A stretch of DNA of 64,000 nt from Herbaspirillum frisingense GSF30 (GCF_000300975.2 NZ_AEEC02000014.1:1-64000), one strand, 5' to 3'; positions 20,561 to 29,494 are shown, numbered from the stretch's first letter. Made by a program: numbers and translations. Notes: generated by a model not told the origin, from the letters alone.

Positions 20561-21661
20561 TTAATTCGGTTGATCCAGCGAGACCGGTGCCGCAGGCTCC
20601 ATCGCCACGACAGCCGTCTCGGCCGCGCGCCCCTGTCCCTGGGGCATCAGCTCCGCCATGGTGGCGGCAATACGGGCGAGCACATCATACTTGGCCGCAT
20701 CATACGCGCGGCGGATGGCCCATTCGAACGCATACACATCGGCGCCGCCATGGCTCTTGAACACCAGGCCCTTCAGGCCCAGCAGGCTGGCGCCATTGTA
20801 ACGGGAGGGATTGAGCCGGCGCGACAGCGCCTTGATGGCGCCATAGGCGATCAGGGCGCCCAGCTTGTTGATGAAGCCCTTCTTGAATTCACTGGTGAGC
20901 ACGCTCTTGACGAAACGCCCCAGCCCCTCGGAGGCCTTCAGGGTGACATTGCCGACGAAACCGTCGCACACCACCAGGTCGGTCGTGCCTTCGAAGATAT
21001 CGTTGCCTTCCACGTTGCCGTAGAAGTTGAGGATACCCTTCTCGTGGTCGGCACGCAGCAGCCCGGCGGTCGCCTTGACCAGCTCGTTGCCCTTCATGTC
21101 TTCCTCACCCACGTTCAAGAGGCCGACGGTCGGTTTGGGCTTGCCCTCCATGACCGCCACCAGGGCCGAACCCATCAGTGCAAATTGGTGTAAATGCTGA
21201 GGCTCGCAGTCGACATTGGCGCCGAGGTCGAGCATGTAGGTAGGGCCATCCTTCTGGTTCGGCAGGATGGTGCAGATGGCCGGGCGATCCACGCCGGGCA
21301 GGGTCTTGAGCACATAGCGCGACACTGCCATCAGGGCCCCGGTATTGCCAGCCGACACGGCCGCCTGGACCACGCCATCCTTGACCAGGTTCACGGCCAC
21401 GCGCATGGAGGAATCCTTCTTGCGGCGCAGTGCGACCTCGATCGGGTCTTCCATGGTCACCACCTCGGTGGCGTTCTGGATCTGCACACGCGGCTCGCCG
21501 GCCAGCCGGTATTTCTTCAGCAGCGGCAGCAGCACGCTTTCCTGCCCTACCAGGATCAGCTCGGCATCGGATTCACGCTTCAGGAAGGAGGCAGCGGCCG
21601 GGAGAGTGACTGACGGGCCATGATCGCCACCCATGCAGTCGATTGAAATTTTGATGGTCAT
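20561..21661 (-). CDS. plsX: Phosphate acyltransferase PlsX
   Basis: Makes acyl-phosphate from acyl-ACP, the acyl donor for glycerol-3-phosphate acylation, and so links fatty acid to phospholipid synthesis. It shows the PlsX start [16 protein letters not shown], the [12 protein letters not shown] box and the [13 protein letters not shown] motif. At 366 residues it is usual. It has its own promoter candidate upstream, after the rpmF terminator. Confidence 0.97.
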   Translation of the reverse strand: MTIKISIDCMGGDHGPSVTLPAAASFLKRESDAELILVGQESVLLPLLKKYRLAGEPRVQIQNATEVVTMEDPIEVALRRKKDSSMRVAVNLVKDGVVQAAVSAGNTGALMAVSRYVLKTLPGVDRPAICTILPNQKDGPTYMLDLGANVDCEPQHLHQFALMGSALVAVMEGKPKPTVGLLNVGEEDMKGNELVKATAGLLRADHEKGILNFYGNVEGNDIFEGTTDLVVCDGFVGNVTLKASEGLGRFVKSVLTSEFKKGFINKLGALIAYGAIKALSRRLNPSRYNGASLLGLKGLVFKSHGGADVYAFEWAIRRAYDAAKYDVLARIAATMAELMPQGQGRAAETAVVAMEPAAPVSLDQPN

Positions 21662-21690
21662 CGATTTGATTCAGAGCCTTGCCAGCCCAC

Positions 21691-21718
21691 ATTATGAGGC
21701 AGATTGGAGACCGCTCAA
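21691..21718 (-). promoter_or_regulatory. plsX promoter
   Basis: Minus strand TTGAGC (21713-21718), 16-base spacer, CATAAT (21691-21696), about 30 bases before the plsX ATG. It lies between the rpmF terminator and plsX, so it probably drives plsX-fabH-fabD-fabG. Confidence 0.55.
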
Positions 21719-21806
21719 AATAGCACGCACGTACAGCGCGGAAAGTGAAGGTTCACGCAAGCAGGCAGGCACGTCCGCACGCGGATTACACGGATGCAAC
21801 GGACAT

Positions 21807-21860
21807 AAAAAAGCGGCGCAAAATGAACCTCCTGAATCAGAAGCTCATTGCGCCGCTTTT
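21807..21860 (-). terminator. Terminator after rpmF
   Basis: AAGCGGCGCAA / TTGCGCCGCTT stem with a long, itself partly paired loop, and a run of T on the minus strand. It lies about 30 bases past the rpmF stop and separates yceD-rpmF from plsX. The hairpin also has T-rich bases on the plus side. Confidence 0.75.
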
Positions 21861-21890
21861 CTCCAAAAACAGCAAGCTCAATGAATGAGA

Positions 21891-22073
21891 TTACTCGTCG
21901 TTCTTGGTCTTCAGCACCTTGCGACCACGGTAGAAACCGTTCGGGCTGATGTGGTGACGCAGGTGGGTTTCACCAGTCGTCGGCTCCACAGCCAGCGGGG
22001 GTGCAGTCAGAAAGTCGTGTGCGCGATGCATACCGCGCTTGGACGGGGTCTTTTTGTTCTGTTGAACGGCCAT
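21891..22073 (-). CDS. rpmF: 50S ribosomal protein L32
   Basis: Small 60-residue ribosomal protein. [20 protein letters not shown] is the family start, and the middle reads [14 protein letters not shown]. It carries no zinc-binding cysteines, so it belongs to the cysteine-free form. It follows yceD by 113 bases, the conserved yceD-rpmF-plsX order. Confidence 0.98.
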   Translation of the reverse strand: MAVQQNKKTPSKRGMHRAHDFLTAPPLAVEPTTGETHLRHHISPNGFYRGRKVLKTKNDE

Positions 22074-22186
22074 GATTACTCCTAAACCTTACTTAAGATT
22101 GAAAATTTTAACACACCGGATTGCGTTTTTCCGCAAACCCACTGTGCCGCTGCCCGGCAACGCCAGACATTCCCCAACAATACTTG

Positions 22187-22684
22187 TTACTGCTTCAACT
22201 TCTTCAGTACCTCAAACGGGGAAGCCCGTTCAGCACCTTTGGCCTCGGCCGCCACACCACCCTCAGGACAGACATCATGCTTGGGTGCCACCGGCAGGGC
22301 CAGCAGCGCATCGTCTTCGATCAGGTAGTTCACATCGAAGGCTGCCGATCCGACGATGACGTCGATCTCGTCATCATCCAGCAGTTCTTCGATGGTGTCG
22401 GCTTGCGCCTCATCTTTTGCCAATACCAGCAGCGACTTCGAATCAATCTCGAAATTCAATGCCGTCAGGCAACGCTGACAGATCAGATTAACTGCACCCG
22501 ACACTGCCAGACTGAGTTGAGCATGCCCCAGCTTGTCGATGTCGCCGGAAAGAGCCCAACGAATCGTGCCGGAACGGTCAACCGTCTCTTGCGCCAGACG
22601 ACCTAATTCAGCAACCGGAATCTCACCCTGCGCCTGCTGTTTCAGCCTGCAGAATTCGAACGCGTCGATAACAAATGCATTCAT
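22187..22684 (-). CDS. yceD: YceD family protein (DUF177)
   Basis: The family is linked to 23S rRNA accumulation in plants and E. coli. Its exact reaction is unknown. The 165-residue protein carries the DUF177 CxxC motif NLICQRCLTAL, an acidic stretch (EELLDDDEIDVI) and a C-terminal cysteine in HDVCPEGG. MNAFVIDAFEFCRLKQ at 22684 is chosen as start because a promoter with a TSS near 22706 lies right in front. A longer frame to 22717 would begin inside that promoter. Confidence 0.88.
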   Translation of the reverse strand: MNAFVIDAFEFCRLKQQAQGEIPVAELGRLAQETVDRSGTIRWALSGDIDKLGHAQLSLAVSGAVNLICQRCLTALNFEIDSKSLLVLAKDEAQADTIEELLDDDEIDVIVGSAAFDVNYLIEDDALLALPVAPKHDVCPEGGVAAEAKGAERASPFEVLKKLKQ

Positions 22685-22712
22685 AGCCAAAGCAGAATCC
22701 GGAAAACCTGCG

Positions 22713-22742
22713 ATCATAACAGAAAATTTCCTTACCAGTCAA
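22713..22742 (-). promoter_or_regulatory. yceD-rpmF promoter
   Basis: Minus strand TTGACT (22737-22742), 18-base spacer, TATGAT (22713-22718). Each box differs from consensus by one base. The expected transcription start near 22706 leaves a 22-base leader before yceD. Confidence 0.7.
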
Positions 22743-22889
22743 AGCCTTAGCACACCATTTGCGGCAGACAGGCGAAAAAATCGCCCAACCTGTCGCGGCA
22801 AACCCTCTTTTACGTCGATTTTCCGCCAGAATCCCGGTTTTACTTGCCCACGTCGCCTGTCGACATCAGCCACCACACCACCACACACC

Positions 22890-23531
22890 ATGTTGCAACA
22901 GCATCCCGAAACCTCCCCTACCCGCCTGATCCTGGGCTCCAGTTCGATCTATCGAAAGCAATTGCTGAGCCGGCTCGGCCTGCCTTTCGAGACCATGATC
23001 CCGGACATCGACGAAACCCCGCATGCCACTGAGACGCCCGAGGCCACCGCCCTGCGACTGGCGCGTGAAAAGGCCGCCGCCATCGGCGAGCGCAGCGGGC
23101 CGGCCCTGGTGATCGGCTCGGACCAGGTCGCCACCCTGGATGGCCTGCAGATCGGCAAACCCGGCAACCATGCCAATGCACTACGGCAATTGCAGTTGAT
23201 GCGCGGGCGGGAAGTCGTCTTCCATACCGCCCTGTGCCTGTGGGATGGTCGAAATGGGCAGGCTGGCGCGACTGCGCAAGTCTGCAATGTGCAGACGCTG
23301 GTCCGCTTTCGGGACTTGGAGGATGCAGAGCTGGACGCCTACCTGCGCATCGAACAGCCCTACGACTGCGCCGGCAGCGCAAAGAATGAAGGCCTGGGCA
23401 TTGCCATCCTGGAAAGCATACGCAGTGACGACCCCACTGCACTGACCGGCCTGCCACTGATCGCCCTGACCGGCATGCTGCGCCAGGCTGGAATCCGCTT
23501 CTTCAGGACGGAGAACGCCGGCAATCAGTAA
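22890..23531 (+). CDS. yceF: Maf-like nucleotide pyrophosphatase, YceF type
   Basis: House-cleaning pyrophosphatase; the E. coli YceF subgroup acts on 7-methyl-GTP. The 213-residue protein shows LILGSSSIYRKQLLSRLG (substrate loop), DIDETPHATETP, VIGSDQVATLDG and YDCAGSAKNEGLGI, all in the YceF pattern. The start at 22890 is the family start. The frame upstream is open but lies in the yceD promoter region. It is divergent from yceD, as in E. coli, and its stop overlaps the convergent DUF1289 gene by 7 bases. Confidence 0.93.
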   Translation: MLQQHPETSPTRLILGSSSIYRKQLLSRLGLPFETMIPDIDETPHATETPEATALRLAREKAAAIGERSGPALVIGSDQVATLDGLQIGKPGNHANALRQLQLMRGREVVFHTALCLWDGRNGQAGATAQVCNVQTLVRFRDLEDAELDAYLRIEQPYDCAGSAKNEGLGIAILESIRSDDPTALTGLPLIALTGMLRQAGIRFFRTENAGNQ

Positions 23532-23743
23532 TTGCGACGCGGATAACCCTCGGCCAGGATGCGCTGCCACACCACCTCGCGCTGCTCCACATCCATGAAG
23601 ACCCATTGCGCGACCTCATCGACGGTGCGACCGCAACCGCGGCAGACATCATCGAATGTGGTCGAGCAAACCGCCACACATGGCGTATCGGGCCGCTCGG
23701 GCGCAGGAGACAAGGACGAGGGAGACAGGGATGTGGAAGACAT
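23525..23743 (-). CDS. DUF1289 family small cysteine protein
   Basis: 72 residues. The conserved core is CVAVCSTTFDDVCRGCGRTV followed by EVAQW and a W-rich helix, giving four cysteines in the C-x3-C-x7-C-x2-C spacing typical of DUF1289. The spacing suggests metal binding, but no function is established. The first 20 residues are Ser/Pro-rich. Its stop overlaps the end of yceF by 7 bases on the opposite strand. Confidence 0.85.
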   Translation of the reverse strand: MSSTSLSPSSLSPAPERPDTPCVAVCSTTFDDVCRGCGRTVDEVAQWVFMDVEQREVVWQRILAEGYPRRNY

Positions 23744-23914
23744 TGACAGAATCTGAACAGAAAACGTGAAGCGGCATGATCGGTCATATCGACCAGCCTC
23801 ATGCGCGCCGTGTCCGCCATCTTACCAAGAACCGGTGCACTACCACCCCTGACACCAGAAGGGATAATCAGTCCTGACAGGGAAAACCCGAACGGAAATG
23901 CGGAAACGACAGAC

Positions 23915-23946
23915 AAAAAAAAGCCCGCGACCAAGAGGTGCGGGCT
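23915..23946 (-). terminator. Strong rho-independent terminator
   Basis: Minus strand AGCCCGC / GCGGGCT with an 11-base loop followed by eight T. It ends either the candidate sRNA or the transcript from the HPP gene and small lipoprotein. Confidence 0.85.
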
Positions 23947-23983
23947 TCAATCCAATTTCTTAAGGAGGAGATTGGAGGAGACA
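23915..23983 (-). ncRNA. Candidate small RNA with an anti-Shine-Dalgarno loop
   Basis: Seen: on the minus strand a -10 box TATAGT (23990-23995), with CAGACT as a weak -35 at 17 bases, precedes about 65 bases that end in a strong terminator (AGCCCGC / GCGGGCT stem, eight T). Between them CCAAT / ATTGG (23952-23975) closes a 14-base loop reading CTCCTCCTTAAGAA, and a second TCCTCC lies just 5' of it. CCTCCTTA equals the 3' end of 16S rRNA, so the loop could pair with ribosome binding sites. Neither strand has an open frame here. Inference: a base-pairing sRNA. Alternatively it is only the end of the HPP operon transcript. Confidence 0.5.
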
Positions 23984-23989
23984 GGTGCA

Positions 23990-24018
23990 ACTATAGCGAC
24001 GGCCCACTGCCGAGTCTG
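23990..24018 (-). promoter_or_regulatory. Candidate promoter of the small RNA
   Basis: TATAGT (23990-23995) with CAGACT (24013-24018) at a 17-base spacing. Only the GAC core of the -35 matches. The rest of the 23744-24091 gap shows no gene to me. Confidence 0.35.
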
Positions 24019-24091
24019 CTTTATTGTGGCAATAGCAGATATTCACCACCCGCATAACTGTTGCAGCACCACCTCATCCACCTCACCCGCG

Positions 24092-24217
24092 TCACGCCAC
24101 CTGAGCAACACTGTGCAGAGCCGACGTCACCGGCCGTGGCGGAGTACCACCCTTGCGCTCACAAGCTTGCACCAGCAACAGCACGCATAGCGCCAGGACC
24201 GTGCCACTCATTCTCAT
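24092..24217 (-). CDS. Small lipoprotein, 41 residues
   Basis: Unrecognised small gene. ATG at 24217 is preceded by GGGAGC at about 7 bases. The product starts MRMSGTVLALCVLLLVQAC, a short basic start, a hydrophobic helix and a cysteine after Val-Gln-Ala that fits a relaxed lipobox. After the cysteine come ERKGGTPPRP and a 14-residue tail. It lies 57 bases downstream of the HPP gene on the same strand and is probably in its operon. It recalls other tiny envelope lipoproteins in size only. Confidence 0.55.
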   Translation of the reverse strand: MRMSGTVLALCVLLLVQACERKGGTPPRPVTSALHSVAQVA

Positions 24218-24274
24218 GATCAGCTCCCGATGTGAAGTGTCATGCAAGCACGATCCACCCTGGCGGGCAGCCTG

Positions 24275-25471
24275 TCAAGCCACGCTGCGCAAGCCCGGCT
24301 CCATGCGGGCGCTGGCCAGGTTCTTTTCGTAGAGCGCAGCAATCATGTCCGATTGCGTCATCATCCCGGCCAGCTTGCCGTCGGCCTGCACAATGGGGAT
24401 CTGGTGCAAGCCATCGGCCATGCGCGGCACCAGCTCCAGCACCGGCGTATCCACCTGCGCCGTGATCACGGGACGGCTCATGATCTGCCCCACCACCTCC
24501 GGCTTGTCCGAATGACTGAACGGCACCCGGCGCAAGAGCTGCCGCAATTGCGCCACCAGTCCGGTATGCACCTCCACCCCGGCATGCTCCAGGAAATCGC
24601 TGCGACTGACGATACCAATCACATGCTGCCCCCGATCCAGTACGGGCATGGCGCGCAAGCGGTGCTGCTGCAACAGCCGCCAGGCCTCATCCAGCCGGGT
24701 GGCAAACTCCACCGCCACCACATCACGGGACATCACCGCCGCACACAGGGTCTGGCCGAAGCGGCGGTGGTAGGCGCGCATCTCAGTCTGCAGAAAGATT
24801 TCCTCCAGATCGTCGCGACCGATGTCGAGCACCTGATTGAAATCTTTCAGCACCTCATCCAGATCTTCATGCGAAAAGCCCAGCCGCGTGATCGGCAGTT
24901 CATCGCGCGTCTGGTGCGGATGCGGTGCCGCGCTGTGCTGCGCATGGGGATAGCGGCGCCCGGTGGCGTTGTTGAAAAACAGTGCCGTCAGCAACAGCAG
25001 CGCCGAATTGAGCAGCACCGGCGACAACACGAAGGCATAGCCCATCTCATGCACCACTGGCCCACCCAGTACGGCGGTCAGCGCCACCGCGCCGCTGGGC
25101 GGATGAATACAGCGCAGCAGGAACATCGCGCCGATGGCCAGCGAGATTGCCAATGCCGCCGCCAGCGCCGGCTCCTGGACCAGCCTCGCGCAGGTCACAC
25201 CGATAAGCGCCGCGCACAGGTTGCCACCGATGATGGACCAGGGCTGGGCCAGCGGACTGGATGGCACCGCGAACAACAGCACCGCCGACGCCCCCATGGG
25301 CGCGATCAGCCAGATGGTGTGGACTTCATGCGGAAGGACTGCATAACTGATCAGGCCGACCAGCAGAATCCCGAACAGACTGCCGGCGCAGGAGCGCATG
25401 CGCTCGAAGCGATCGACATTGGTCTTGGCAGGAATAAAACTTTTGAACCACAGCAAGATAGAATCGGGCAT
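24275..25471 (-). CDS. HPP family membrane protein with two CBS domains
   Basis: 398 residues. The N-terminal half is an HPP domain (PF04982): four or five membrane helices with the naming motif LRCIHPPSGAVALTAVLGGP. Plant chloroplast HPP proteins carry nitrite, but the bacterial substrate is not known. The C-terminal half holds a CBS pair (about residues 240-390; MSRDVVAVEFATRLDEAW and MSRPVITAQVDTPVLEL), likely an adenylate sensor. Start MPDSILLWFK at 25471 has AGGGA about 6 bases before it. A divergent MarR gene with a shared operator candidate suggests its regulation. Confidence 0.85.
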   Translation of the reverse strand: MPDSILLWFKSFIPAKTNVDRFERMRSCAGSLFGILLVGLISYAVLPHEVHTIWLIAPMGASAVLLFAVPSSPLAQPWSIIGGNLCAALIGVTCARLVQEPALAAALAISLAIGAMFLLRCIHPPSGAVALTAVLGGPVVHEMGYAFVLSPVLLNSALLLLTALFFNNATGRRYPHAQHSAAPHPHQTRDELPITRLGFSHEDLDEVLKDFNQVLDIGRDDLEEIFLQTEMRAYHRRFGQTLCAAVMSRDVVAVEFATRLDEAWRLLQQHRLRAMPVLDRGQHVIGIVSRSDFLEHAGVEVHTGLVAQLRQLLRRVPFSHSDKPEVVGQIMSRPVITAQVDTPVLELVPRMADGLHQIPIVQADGKLAGMMTQSDMIAALYEKNLASARMEPGLRSVA

Positions 25472-25542
25472 ATCCGTTCCCTGACAACTTGGGCAGACGA
25501 CAACCTGGGACGCAGCCACGTACCAGGCCAAACCGCAATTAC

Positions 25543-25555
25543 ATCACAAGATGAT
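25543..25555. promoter_or_regulatory. Candidate MarR operator between HPP and marR genes
   Basis: ATCACAAGATGAT is an inverted repeat (ATCA / TGAT, 5-base centre) at the middle of the 159-base divergent intergenic region, 71 and 75 bases from the two starts. This position suits a regulator that controls both genes. Confidence 0.35.
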
Positions 25556-25630
25556 ATATATGTCCCGCTTACCCCGTATTGCGCAGTTCCGCGCACCGGC
25601 AAACTCCCTCCACGATGAAGGCCAGTCCTC

Positions 25631-26056
25631 ATGAAAAGCGCCAGCCGCCTGCAAAAGGAGGATTTCGAAGCCCTGTCGGATTTTCGCTACCAGTTGCGCC
25701 GCTTCCTGCGCTTTTCGGAAGACGCCGCGCAAAGTGAGGGCCTCACTCCCTTGCAATACCTGTTGCTATTGCATATCAAGGGCTTTCCCGGGCGCGAGTG
25801 GGCCAGCATCAGCGAACTGGCCGAACGCTTGCAGGCCCAGCACCACGGCGTGGTGGCGCTGGTTACGCGCTGCGTGAAGGCGGGACTGGTCACCCGTGCC
25901 CCGGATGATCGCGACAAGCGACTGGTGCAAGTCCGGCTGACCGAACTGGGCGAGCAGTACCTGCACCGCCTGGCGCAATTGCACCGCGACGAACTGCAAT
26001 CCCTGTCGGGCGTGTTCCAGGTCTCGCACATCTCGGCCTTCAACGACCGCGACTGA
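25631..26056 (+). CDS. MarR family transcriptional regulator
   Basis: 141 residues with the winged helix-turn-helix of MarR: LTPLQYLLLLHIKG, then ASISELAERLQAQHHGVVALV, and the wing signature VTRAPDDRDKRLVQVRLTELG. It is divergent from the HPP-CBS gene, so that gene is its likely target, probably with autorepression. The ligand is unknown. Confidence 0.9.
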   Translation: MKSASRLQKEDFEALSDFRYQLRRFLRFSEDAAQSEGLTPLQYLLLLHIKGFPGREWASISELAERLQAQHHGVVALVTRCVKAGLVTRAPDDRDKRLVQVRLTELGEQYLHRLAQLHRDELQSLSGVFQVSHISAFNDRD

Positions 26057-26156
26057 GCTTGCACATCGCCGTCCGGCTGGGCGCCTGTGGATGTCCGCAG
26101 GCCCTGCCGCGGCAAGCTGCTGTTATGCTTGCGACAACTTGCCACCACCCATCCCC

Positions 26157-27179
26157 ATGAATCGCAAACCCGCCACCGCCGCTGCGCCCTCCCGCGCCAT
26201 CACCAAGGAAGACGTGGCGCGCGCTGCCGGTGTTTCGCACATCACGGTATCGCGGGTCATCAATACGCCGGAGAAGGTGGCCCCCGCCACCCGTGAGCGG
26301 GTCGAGGCCTTCATCAGCAGCATGGGGTACATCCCCAACATGCTGGCCGGCGGGCTGGCCTCGCGGCGCACACGCATCGTGGCCGCCATCGTGCCCACCA
26401 TCAGCCATTCGATCTTCGCCGAAACCGTGCGTGGGCTGTCCGAACAACTCAGCCTGCAGGGCTACCAGTTGTTGCTGGGACAGACCAATTATTCGGAAGA
26501 AGCGGAAACAGGGCTGGTGGAAGCCTTCATCGGCCGTCGGGTCGACGGCCTGGTGCTGACCGGCGTGCAGCATTCGGTACGTACCCGCCAGCGCCTCAAG
26601 GCGGCCGGCATCCCGGTGGTGGAAACCTGGGATCTAACCCCGCAACCGATCGACATGCTGGTCGGTTTCGACAACCATGCCGCCGGCCACGCCATGGGGC
26701 AGTACCTGCACCGCAAGGGTTATCGCCGCATGGCCTTCGTGGGCGGCGAAGACCCGCGTGGCCTGGCACGCTATGCCGGCATGCGCGAGGCGCTGCTGGC
26801 ACAGTCGGCAGCGGAGCCGGTGCATCTGGTCATGCCCATGGGCTCCTTCCTGCAGGCCGGGCGCGAAGCCATCTGCCGGCTCCTGGCATTACAACCCGGC
26901 ATCGACGCCGCCTTTTTCAGCAATGACGTCCTCGCCGCAGGCGCTGCCCTGGAGTGCGCCCGACGCGGCATCGCCGTGCCGCAGCGCATCGCGCTGGCCG
27001 GTTTCGCCAATCTGGATATCGCGCCGGAAGTCTTGCCCGCCCTCACCACCGTCCAGATCAGCGCCCACCAGATCGGACTGACGGCCGCCGAGATGCTGCT
27101 GACCCGCTTCGATGGCGATGCAGTCACGCAAACGGTATGCGATCTCGGCTACGCCATCCTCGAACGCGACAGCGCCTAA
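26157..27179 (+). CDS. LacI family transcriptional regulator (GntR-gluconate-like)
   Basis: 340 residues. The N-terminal helix-turn-helix ITKEDVARAAGVSHITVSRV is followed by the hinge helix (PNMLAGGLASRRT) and a periplasmic-binding-type sugar domain. The core resembles gluconate-type GntR repressors (HSIFAETVRGLSEQL). The start at 26157 (MNRKPATAAAP) fits the family. An upstream in-frame ATG at 26091 would add 22 unrelated residues. No sugar operon lies beside it, so the target is not visible in this window. Confidence 0.88.
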   Translation: MNRKPATAAAPSRAITKEDVARAAGVSHITVSRVINTPEKVAPATRERVEAFISSMGYIPNMLAGGLASRRTRIVAAIVPTISHSIFAETVRGLSEQLSLQGYQLLLGQTNYSEEAETGLVEAFIGRRVDGLVLTGVQHSVRTRQRLKAAGIPVVETWDLTPQPIDMLVGFDNHAAGHAMGQYLHRKGYRRMAFVGGEDPRGLARYAGMREALLAQSAAEPVHLVMPMGSFLQAGREAICRLLALQPGIDAAFFSNDVLAAGAALECARRGIAVPQRIALAGFANLDIAPEVLPALTTVQISAHQIGLTAAEMLLTRFDGDAVTQTVCDLGYAILERDSA

Positions 27180-27218
27180 GGCTCAGGAGGCTCAGGAAGC
27201 CCAGCAAGCCCAGGGACC

Positions 27219-28964
27219 TCAGGACATAAGGTCGTCGGCAGTCGCCTGTTCGACCCGATTGCGCCCGATCCGCTTGGCCCGGTACAGGGCCAGATCGGCG
27301 TGCTTGATCAGTTCGTCGAGTCCCTCGCCATCACCCAACGCCGCCACGCCGAAGCTGGCACTGACCTTGATCCGGCGCCCGTCCTCGATCTCGAAATCGG
27401 CGTGCTCCAGGGCCGCACGCAATTTCTCGGCAGCGCTGCCAGCCTGCGCCAGGTCGGCTTCCGGCAGCAGGATGACGAACTCCTCGCCGCCATAGCGTGC
27501 CAGCACATCCACCTTGCGCAGCAAGCCGGCCACGAGCTGGGCCACGCCGCGCAGGATGACGTCGCCAGCCTGGTGGCCGTAGGTGTCGTTGATGCGCTTG
27601 AAGTGGTCGATATCGAACAACACCACCGCCATGCCCCGCCCATAGCGCTGCGACAGGCCCATCTGCTGGCCGGCCTGGGTGAAGAAGGCACGCCGGTTCA
27701 GCACCCCCGTGAGGAAATCGGTATTGGAGGAGGTCTGCAGCTGCGTGATCAATGCTTCGCGCTCGCTGGCCAGGCTATTGCGCTCTCGCATGCGCTGCTT
27801 GAGCACTCGCAGGGCGCGCATCATGGCAGCGATCTCGTCGCGATGGCGCGCCTCCGGGATTTCCTGCTCCAGCTTGCCCTCCACCAGACCGGCCACCAGA
27901 TCGGTGGCCCGCACCAGCGGCTGCACCACACGCCGCCGAATGAGCACCATCAGCAACTGGAAGAACAGGCAGGCCGTCAGCGTCAGCCCCACGACCAGCA
28001 CCAGCAGGTTGCGCGCCCGGGCATTGTTCTGTTCAGCCTGCCGCATCAATTCAGCCAGCAACAGGTCGCGCAGATCGGTGATGGATTGCATCTGCGGCAC
28101 ATAGAACTTGTAGAGATCGGCGGTGCTGACGCCATAGCTGCTGGAATGCAGGCCAATCTGCAGCAGGAAGTCGAGGAACTGGAATCCGCTATCGAAATAC
28201 TCCTTGTCCACCCGGTCCAGCGCCTCGGCAAACTGCGGCTGGCTCGCGTAGCCAGCCATCTGCGCAGCCACCACACCGCGCAACAGTTCGATGCGGCCAT
28301 ACAGGCGCCCGATTTCGATGACCTCATCCTGGGTCAGCTGGCGCTGCGCGATCAGCGGCGCGACGAAGCGCGAACCGACCTGCCCGGCGTACTCGCGCAG
28401 GCTGGCGGTGGCACGCACGGCCGACAGACCATCGCGCAGGCGCGGGTCGGCCCGATCCACTTCCAGGGTCAATTCGCTGACCACGCGAATCATCAGCGGC
28501 ATCAGGTCCACCATGCCGGCGACGGCGGCCAGCACCAGCACGTCGCTGCGATTGTCGGCCGACAGGCGCGCCACCCGATCCAGATTGGCCCGGGCCGGCC
28601 CCAGTCCCTGCTCCACCGTGCGCACCTTGTCCAGCGCCCAAGACTGGCGCAAGCGGGCATCGGCTTCCAGCGCCGCATGCAAACTGGCCAGGGCGACGTC
28701 GGTCTGTTGCCGGGCGCCGGCCAGTTGCTTCAGGAGTGCCTCGGATTGTTGCGGTGATGCGCCCAGGAAAGCATTGGCCGGGCCACGCTCGGCCGAAACC
28801 TTCTCCATGGCCAGCAGAGCCAGCCGCAGATTGCGCAAGGCAGGCACACTGTTGGCGCCGTTGCGATAGGTACTCCATTCCGTCCAGACCAACGCCACTG
28901 CAAATGCCAGAAACAGCATCAGCAAGCCGATGGAAATGAGCCGGAACAGACGATTCAAGGACAT
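27219..28964 (-). CDS. Membrane diguanylate cyclase with NIT-like sensor and HAMP
   Basis: 581 residues. Membrane helix about 7-27; a large helical periplasmic part with MEKVSAERGPANAFLG, resembling the ERG motif of nitrate-sensing NIT domains; a second membrane helix near 320-345; HAMP (RRRVVQPLVRATDLVAGL); then GGDEF. The active site reads YGGEEFVILLP, and RKVD five residues before it matches the RxxD product-inhibition site, so it should make cyclic di-GMP and be feedback-controlled. Start MSLNRLFRLI at 28964 precedes the first membrane helix. It is separated from an EAL-GGDEF gene by tRNA-Ser. Confidence 0.9.
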   Translation of the reverse strand: MSLNRLFRLISIGLLMLFLAFAVALVWTEWSTYRNGANSVPALRNLRLALLAMEKVSAERGPANAFLGASPQQSEALLKQLAGARQQTDVALASLHAALEADARLRQSWALDKVRTVEQGLGPARANLDRVARLSADNRSDVLVLAAVAGMVDLMPLMIRVVSELTLEVDRADPRLRDGLSAVRATASLREYAGQVGSRFVAPLIAQRQLTQDEVIEIGRLYGRIELLRGVVAAQMAGYASQPQFAEALDRVDKEYFDSGFQFLDFLLQIGLHSSSYGVSTADLYKFYVPQMQSITDLRDLLLAELMRQAEQNNARARNLLVLVVGLTLTACLFFQLLMVLIRRRVVQPLVRATDLVAGLVEGKLEQEIPEARHRDEIAAMMRALRVLKQRMRERNSLASEREALITQLQTSSNTDFLTGVLNRRAFFTQAGQQMGLSQRYGRGMAVVLFDIDHFKRINDTYGHQAGDVILRGVAQLVAGLLRKVDVLARYGGEEFVILLPEADLAQAGSAAEKLRAALEHADFEIEDGRRIKVSASFGVAALGDGEGLDELIKHADLALYRAKRIGRNRVEQATADDLMS

Positions 28965-29296
28965 GATGAGCCCGCTACGAAGGCAAGTGCATTTGACGAA
29001 TATAACAAGGCCGACCAATCGACGGCACGACTACATCGCGAGCAGGGATGAAAAAAGCGGGCGGCGCAGACACGGCGCCACGAAAGCAGGCATGCGCTCC
29101 CACGTCATGGGAGCAACCGGCGCATCACGCGCTTCCCCCTCGTGAACGCGTGACGACCGATACGATGAACAAAGCGCGGCGATGCGCTTGCTCCGGAAGC
29201 ATTTCCCGCGCAGGCGGCGGGCGGGCAAATCAGGTAGCCAATGACGAAACCTCAGACAAAGGCGACCAGCCAACACGACAACCCGAAACGACAGGC
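28965..29296. other. Intergenic stretch without a recognised gene
   Basis: About 330 bases between the GGDEF gene and the tRNA-Ser terminator. I see a GCTCCCA / TGGGAGC hairpin (29096-29114) and CACGCG / CGCGTG repeats near 29127-29153. Short open frames here lack ribosome binding sites and family features. Confidence 0.5.
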
Positions 29297-29331
29297 AAAA
29301 AAATAAGGCCCTGAAAAATTCAGAGCCTTAT
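29297..29331 (-). terminator. Terminator after tRNA-Ser
   Basis: Minus strand ATAAGGC / GCCTTAT with a second inner helix (CTG/CAG) and six T following. It lies 30 bases past the tRNA 3' end. Confidence 0.8.
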
Positions 29332-29359
29332 CTATACAACTGCTACAACTGCGAGCCAA

Positions 29360-29450
<91 letters not shown>

Positions 29451-29494
29451 GGTTAACTTCGGTCGTTTCACTGCGTGGTGCAGCAAAGACAGCG

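Noticed and set aside
21633-21884. 83-codon plus-strand frame between plsX and rpmF
   Set aside because: It covers the plsX promoter and the rpmF terminator and shows no family features.
29031-29276. 81-codon minus-strand frame between the GGDEF gene and tRNA-Ser
   Set aside because: No ribosome binding site, Arg/Cys-rich composition and no recognisable family.
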